DNA from: Xylanimicrobium pachnodae JCM 13526 = NBRC 107786
GTDB taxonomy: Bacteria; Actinomycetota; Actinomycetes; Actinomycetales; Cellulomonadaceae
Length of the DNA: 64,000 nt
Assembly: GCA_001592145.1 (NCBI GenBank)
Contig: BCWJ01000004.1
Location: 1-64,000 of the forward strand
Direction of reading: 5' to 3'
Below are positions 59,671 to 64,000 of this stretch, in pieces. Under the pieces are notes generated by a model that made no database searches, was not told the DNA's origin, and saw only the letters and a list, made by a program, of their open reading frames with translations. The translations under genes were made by a program, and so were the position numbers. Within the stretch, counting starts at the first letter, position 1. Each line of letters opens with the position of its first letter.

Positions 59671-59714
59671 GGTTTCGACGGGCTCAACCACCGGTGGTTG
59701 AGCCCGTCGACACC
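59671..59714. terminator. Dispersed palindrome, copy 4: bidirectional terminator
   Basis: Arms GGTTTCGACGGGCTCAACCA and a complement with one mismatch, CCGG loop. It lies between the convergent rdgB and the minus-strand gene ending at 59715. Confidence 0.88.
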
Positions 59715-60044
59715 TCAGTCCCGGGTGTGCCCGGTTCCACCTCCTGCGTCGATGTGCCGCACGGCACGCACCGCGCCGATCACGAGGGCGACGACGCCGA
59801 GCGCGCCGACGACCATGCCCACGAACAGCGCGACGAACATCGCGTCGAACGGGCCGACCGACCGGTCGGGGCCGATGCTCGACCCCACCAGGAACCCGCC
59901 GAGCGGCGCGAGCAGCGCCACCACACCGCCCAGCACGATGAGCTGCACGGTGCGCATCTTGTGCGGGTCGTGCACGGGCATGGTCTGCGGCGCGGGGTCG
60001 TGCGCGGGACTGTGCCCGCGGCCGGGCTCCGGCGTCGTCGTCAT
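59715..60044 (-). CDS. Small two-helix membrane protein of the NO reductase operon
   Basis: A 109-residue protein of unknown function with a His/Pro-rich N-terminus and two helices near 33-53 and 68-90 (LIVLGGVVALLAPLGGFLVG; ALFVGMVVGALGVVALVIGA). The ATG at 60044 overlaps the SPFH gene stop by 4 bases. Last of four overlapping minus-strand genes that begin with norB. No family recognised. Confidence 0.72.
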   Translation of the reverse strand: MTTTPEPGRGHSPAHDPAPQTMPVHDPHKMRTVQLIVLGGVVALLAPLGGFLVGSSIGPDRSVGPFDAMFVALFVGMVVGALGVVALVIGAVRAVRHIDAGGGTGHTRD

Positions 60045-60904
60045 CGCGCGATGCTCCCGTTCTGGAGGGCCACCGGGGAGGCGGCAGGCTGCGACACCGC
60101 GGGCTGCGACACCGCGGGCTGGTGGTGCGCGGGCTCAGCGGGCCGCGCCGGCAGGAACCGGTCGATCAGCCCGGAGAGCATGTCGACGGGGAGCGGGAAG
60201 ACGACCGTCGAGTTCTGGTCGGCCCCGAGCTCCAGCAGGGTCTGCAGGTAGCGCAGCTGCAGCGCACCGGGGGCGCGGCTCATCGTCTCGGCGGCCTGGG
60301 TGAGGTCCTCGGCCGACTCGAGCTCGCCGTGCGAGTTGATGACCTTGGCACGGCGCTCGCGTTCGGCCTCCGCCTCGCGGGCCATGGCCCGTTGCATCGC
60401 CTCGGGGATCTCGACGTCCTTGATCTCGACCACCTCGACCTGCACGCCCCACGGGTCGGTCTGGGCGGCGAGCGTGCGGGCCAGGTCGTCGTTGAGGTCG
60501 CTGCGGTGGGCGAGCAGCGTGTCCAGGTCCACGCGGCCCACCACGGACCGCAGCGTGGTCTGGGCGATCTGCGAGGTGGCCACGGCGTGGTTCTCGACCG
60601 CCATCACGGACTTGATGGGGTCGACGACCTTGAACAGGACCACCGCGTTGACGCGCGCGGGCACGTTGTCCTTGGTGATGACGTCCTGCGGCGGGATGGT
60701 GAGCGTGACGACGCGCAGGTCCACCCGGACCAGGGAGTCGACGCCCGGCATCACGAACCGCAGCCCGGGCTGGAGCAGCGGGCCCAGCCGGCCCAGCCGG
60801 AACCGGACCCCGCGCTGGTACTCCCCGAGCACCTTGAGCGAGGCCAGGAGCAACACCACCACGACCACCGCCACCACGACTATCAGCAGTTGCCACCAGG
60901 TCAT
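60041..60904 (-). CDS. SPFH/Band 7 protein (slipin type)
   Basis: A 287-residue stomatin-like protein. N-terminal membrane helix 4-24, then EYQRGVRFRLGRLGPLLQPG, TIPPQDVITKDNVPARVNAV and TTLRSVVGRVDLDTLLAHR as in bacterial slipins. The helical segment MQRAMAREAEAERERRAKVI promotes oligomerisation. The C-terminus has PAVSQPAVSQPA repeats. It may scaffold membrane microdomains or help the NO reductase it is co-transcribed with. No NfeD partner gene is present, which is unusual for slipins. Confidence 0.9.
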   Translation of the reverse strand: MTWWQLLIVVVAVVVVVLLLASLKVLGEYQRGVRFRLGRLGPLLQPGLRFVMPGVDSLVRVDLRVVTLTIPPQDVITKDNVPARVNAVVLFKVVDPIKSVMAVENHAVATSQIAQTTLRSVVGRVDLDTLLAHRSDLNDDLARTLAAQTDPWGVQVEVVEIKDVEIPEAMQRAMAREAEAERERRAKVINSHGELESAEDLTQAAETMSRAPGALQLRYLQTLLELGADQNSTVVFPLPVDMLSGLIDRFLPARPAEPAHHQPAVSQPAVSQPAASPVALQNGSIAR

Positions 60905-61560
60905 TTCGGGTCCTCCTCGGTCCGTCGGTCACTTGCATATCCGGCCCGCCACCGGGCCTGTGCCGTGGCGGCCGCCTGGGCCTGCGCGTCGGACTCGTCG
61001 AGCCCCAGCACCTTGACTCCCCGGGTGAGCACGGAGTCGGGGAACCGCGCCGGGGACCGCCGCAGGTGCGACCACAGCGGCCAGCTGCCCGCAGCGATCA
61101 CGACGACCGTGATGGCGAGCACCACCAGCTCGCCGGACGTGCGGTGCCCGAGCATGCTGGCCAGCGGCCAGAGCGCGCCGAGCACCACGACGGTGCAGGC
61201 GATCCCCCGGTGGAACCGCTCCGCCTCGGCCGCCGGCCACGGGTCCACGTGGCGGGTGATCTCCTTGCCCAGGTACCCGCTGGTGCAGGTCGCCTTGACC
61301 GGGCACGTGTTGCACACCACGGGGTTCGCCCGGTAACGCATGACCCGGTTCTCCGGGTCGAAGGCCTGCGGCCACAGCCACTGGTCCTCGGGGCACTGCC
61401 ACGCGTCGTGGTGCTCGTGGTAGACGAACCCGGGGTTCTTGCTCCGCGCGGTGTGGTGCGCGGCCCGCCGGGCGGTCACGTCGAGCAGGTGCGCGACGCC
61501 CAGCAGGAACACGCCGTAGGCAGCGGCCAGCCAGATCTCTGCCGAGACGGCGCCGATCAC
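60901..61560 (-). CDS. Cys-motif membrane protein of the NO reductase operon
   Basis: A 219-residue protein with one helix near the N-terminus (LAAAYGVFLLGVAHLL) and two near 125-165. Between them lies a soluble part with AWQCPEDQWLW and VVCNTCPVKATCTSGYLG, giving C-x27-C-x2-C-x5-C, a possible Fe-S or zinc site. EHHDAWQ adds histidines. No family is recognised. GTG 61560 overlaps the norB stop, and its stop overlaps the SPFH start. It might deliver electrons or assemble cofactor for NorB; this is inference from position. Confidence 0.75.
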   Translation of the reverse strand: MIGAVSAEIWLAAAYGVFLLGVAHLLDVTARRAAHHTARSKNPGFVYHEHHDAWQCPEDQWLWPQAFDPENRVMRYRANPVVCNTCPVKATCTSGYLGKEITRHVDPWPAAEAERFHRGIACTVVVLGALWPLASMLGHRTSGELVVLAITVVVIAAGSWPLWSHLRRSPARFPDSVLTRGVKVLGLDESDAQAQAAATAQARWRAGYASDRRTEEDPK

Positions 61561-63956
61561 GAGTCGCTCCTGACGTCCGGTCCGCGATCGTCGGACGGTC
61601 CGCCGTCGGACGCACCGCCGTCGGACCCGGTGGGCCGACGACGCTGGGACGCGTAGCGCGTCGCGGCCGCGATGGCCTCGCGTTCGTCGGCGAGGCGGCC
61701 GGCCGTGGCCGGTTCCTCCTCGACGAACAGTGCCTCGATCGGCACCTCGTAGGTCGTGGACGGGATGCGGTGCCGTACGCCCTTCCAGGTGAGCCACAGG
61801 AACGGCAGCACGCCGCCGATGATGAGCAGGTCACCGGGCATGCGCAGCCACTCCAGCACCGCGTTGCCGGGGGTGGTGATGAAGTTGAGCGTCCGCGCCG
61901 CGAAGTAGCCGTCGGCGACCGAGTGCCAGAGCTGGACGACGCCCAGGGGCAGCAGGGTCGCGAAGACCATCCACGCGAGCCCGATGTTCAGCATCCAGAA
62001 GCTCAGGCGCGCGGCCTTGTCGGACCACTTCTCCTTCGGGATCACGTAGCGCAGGCAGAACAGGGCGAGCGCGACGGCCATCATCCCGTACACGCCCATC
62101 ATCGACGCGTGGGCGTGGTTGGCGGTCAGGGCCGTGCCGATCTCGTAGTAGGACACGATCGGCAGGTTGATGAGGAACCCGAAGATGCCGGCGCCCACGA
62201 AGTTCCAGAACCCGACGGCGACGAGGAACATCACGGCCCACCGGTGCGGGAACGGCGCGGAGGACCGCGACTGCTGCCGCGCGCCGAGCTGGAGGAACGT
62301 CCACGCCTCGACCGTCAGGAAGGTCAGCGGGATCACCTCCAGCGCGGAGAAGATCGCGCCCAGCGCGGTGTGCTCGACCGGCGTGCCGGAGAAGTACAGG
62401 TGGTGCATCGTGCCGATGACGCCGCCGGCGGAGTACAGGATGATGTCGAGGAAGATGATCCCGAGCGCGATCTTGCGCCGGATCACGCCGAGCATCACGA
62501 AGATGTACGCGACCATGACCGTGGTGAACAGCTCCATGAAGTCCTCCACCCACAGGTGGACCACCCAGAAGCGCCAGAAGTCGGCGACGGTGATCTGCGT
62601 CTCGGTGCCGGCCAGCATGCCCACGGTGTAGAACGCCGGGATCGCGATGCCCGCGTAGAAGAACAGCCACGGCATGTTCGAGGGGTGCTCGGTGCGCAGC
62701 CGGGAGCGGATGGTGCGGAACACGATGAAGATCCACAGGAACAGCCCGAGCGCCAGGCCGCCCTGGAAGACCTTGGGCAGGTCCAGGTACTCCCACTGCT
62801 GGTCGAACAGGGGCGAGCCCGCGGCCCACTTCGCGCCGAACGTGCTCAGCGCCGTCCCGGTCAGCGCTCCCAGCAGCACGACGGCGGCGGCCCCGAGCAG
62901 GATGTAGGACAGCAGCCCCTGCTTCTTGGGCTCGCGCCCCGAGATGAACGGGGCGAGGAAGATCCCGGCGGCGAGGAGCGCGACCACCACCCAGAACAGC
63001 GAGAGCTGCACGTGCCAGGTGCGGGCCAGGTTGTAGGGCAGGATCGCGGCGAGGTCGATGCCGAAGAAGCTGCCCAGGTCGGCGCGGTAGTGCTGGATGG
63101 CCCCGCCCAGCAGGGTCTGGGCCAGGAAGAGCAGCGCGACGACGAAGAAGAACCAGGCGGTGGCGCGCTGGGCGGGCGTGATCTTGACCTCGCCGGGCTG
63201 CTTGAACGAGAGCGCGGGGGCGTCGATGCTGTGCCAGCCGATCTTCTGGCTCCACCGGCCGTAGACGAAGAACAGCGCCCCGGCGCCGACGAGCAACGCG
63301 GCCAGCGAGAGGGTGCTCCACAGGACCAGGTCGGCGGTGGGCCCGTTGTCCACGAGGCTCTCGGCCGGCCAGTTGTTGGTGTACGAGTAGTCGTGGCCGG
63401 GCCGGTTCGCGGAGGCGGACCAGGCGGTCCACGCGATGAACGCGGTGAGCTGGTGCAGGTCGGCCGGATCGGTGATCGCGTCGGGGATGAGCCCGTTCTT
63501 GGCGCTGTCCGGGCCGAAGTAGCCCGTGTAGTAGGAGGTCATCTCGTCGAACGCGGCGACCTGCTCAGCGGTCAGCGTGAGGGTCTTGGTGTCCGCGTCG
63601 TACCGGTTGGTCCGCATGATCGCGGTGAGGTCGGCCTGCGGGTCGCTGGAGCCGGCCGCCCTCAGCTGGTCCTGGACGAACAGCGCCGAGCGGTGCAGGT
63701 AGTCCGCGGTGAAGTCGGGTCCCAGGTATCCGCCGTGCCCGACGACGGAGCCGTACTCCTGCAACCCGCGGCGCAGGAACAGCGCCTGCCCGGCCGTGAC
63801 GTCGTCGCCGGTGAAGACGACGCTCCCGTCCGTGGCGACCGCACGGTCCGGGATCGGGATGCCGTCGGTGTAGGTGCGGTACGCCAGGATCCCCATGATC
63901 AGGAAGCCGAAGACCATCACCAGGGCGACGCCCTGCCACCACCCTTTGACCGACAT
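61557..63956 (-). CDS. norB: Quinol-dependent nitric oxide reductase (qNOR, NorZ type)
   Basis: A ~799-residue single-chain NO reductase that reduces NO to N2O with quinol electrons. The periplasmic N-terminal domain (AGQALFLRRGLQEYGSVVGH) replaces NorC and lacks a CxxCH haem-c site, as in qNOR. The haem-copper-oxidase-like core has histidines in RTWHVQLSLFWVVVAL, VVHLWVEDFMELFTTVMVA (with Glu), GTMHHLYFSGTP and ALTANHAHASMMGVYGM. The C-terminal tail is charged. ATG 63956 (MSVKGWWQG) is chosen; the frame stays open to the window edge, so the true start may lie further right. It heads the operon. Confidence 0.94.
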   Translation of the reverse strand: MSVKGWWQGVALVMVFGFLIMGILAYRTYTDGIPIPDRAVATDGSVVFTGDDVTAGQALFLRRGLQEYGSVVGHGGYLGPDFTADYLHRSALFVQDQLRAAGSSDPQADLTAIMRTNRYDADTKTLTLTAEQVAAFDEMTSYYTGYFGPDSAKNGLIPDAITDPADLHQLTAFIAWTAWSASANRPGHDYSYTNNWPAESLVDNGPTADLVLWSTLSLAALLVGAGALFFVYGRWSQKIGWHSIDAPALSFKQPGEVKITPAQRATAWFFFVVALLFLAQTLLGGAIQHYRADLGSFFGIDLAAILPYNLARTWHVQLSLFWVVVALLAAGIFLAPFISGREPKKQGLLSYILLGAAAVVLLGALTGTALSTFGAKWAAGSPLFDQQWEYLDLPKVFQGGLALGLFLWIFIVFRTIRSRLRTEHPSNMPWLFFYAGIAIPAFYTVGMLAGTETQITVADFWRFWVVHLWVEDFMELFTTVMVAYIFVMLGVIRRKIALGIIFLDIILYSAGGVIGTMHHLYFSGTPVEHTALGAIFSALEVIPLTFLTVEAWTFLQLGARQQSRSSAPFPHRWAVMFLVAVGFWNFVGAGIFGFLINLPIVSYYEIGTALTANHAHASMMGVYGMMAVALALFCLRYVIPKEKWSDKAARLSFWMLNIGLAWMVFATLLPLGVVQLWHSVADGYFAARTLNFITTPGNAVLEWLRMPGDLLIIGGVLPFLWLTWKGVRHRIPSTTYEVPIEALFVEEEPATAGRLADEREAIAAATRYASQRRRPTGSDGGASDGGPSDDRGPDVRSDS

Positions 63957-64000
63957 GGTCGGGATGCGGGTGCGCCCGCCCACGGCGTCGATCCGCGGGG

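Overview
The window is a very GC-rich bacterial chromosome segment. GTG starts are common, third codon positions are almost always G or C, and many adjacent genes overlap by 4 bases (ATGA or GTGA). Family content points to an actinobacterium of the Micrococcales, probably near Cellulomonadaceae or Promicromonosporaceae: oligoribonuclease, a stand-alone PTS EIIB, paired dynamin-like GTPases, DUF485/ActP, and a dispersed palindrome built on CGACGGGCTC. The genus is an inference from gene content, not a measurement. There is no rRNA, no CRISPR array and no phage.

Layout. 0-10 kb holds housekeeping and carbon genes: a Pro-rich membrane protein, aminopeptidase N, 4-alpha-glucanotransferase, an MscS channel, an EIIB domain, a truncated haemoglobin and two thioesterases. 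It ends in a scar where two gene tails meet head to head near 10013. 10-20 kb is a minus-strand block whose transcription order is GTPase pair B, an SSB paralogue, EttA, GTPase pair A. Each pair has a 'DAPDxDS' GTPase translationally coupled to a 'DLPDHDS' GTPase with two C-terminal membrane segments. 20-34 kb carries tRNA-Arg and tRNA-His, Orn, a GH31 glucosidase, a divergent osmoprotectant ABC transporter whose binding protein looks circularly permuted, a flavin disulfide reductase, a DUF3352 protein, and the DUF485-ActP acetate uptake operon with two CRP/GlxR-like sites upstream.

34-51 kb carries trmB, a LacZ-like GH2 protein that has lost its catalytic glutamate, tRNA-Lys, a heterodimer-type ABC exporter with one frameshifted half, and a four-gene ABC-2 unit. 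It also has a molybdate uptake operon (HTH-TOBE regulator, modA, modB, modC) facing an operon with an RpiB-like isomerase and a cytochrome b561/sulfite-oxidase-like fusion. A second, identical tRNA-Lys closes this section.

51-64 kb contains a GroES-like protein, Bcp, tRNA-Leu, an SdpI-like protein, thioredoxin and a NUDIX-like protein. Next comes a nested mobile element: an intact TnpB inside the remains of an IS5-type element whose ends supply the stop codons of both neighbours. It is followed by an ABC-F ATPase, RNase PH, RdgB and a four-gene NO reductase operon that runs to the right edge.

Gene interplay. The molybdate operon probably feeds the molybdopterin fusion enzyme next to it. Truncated haemoglobin and quinol NO reductase both suggest coping with NO or low oxygen. 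The duplicated GTPase pairs around ssb and ettA are the strongest candidate for an uncharacterised system.
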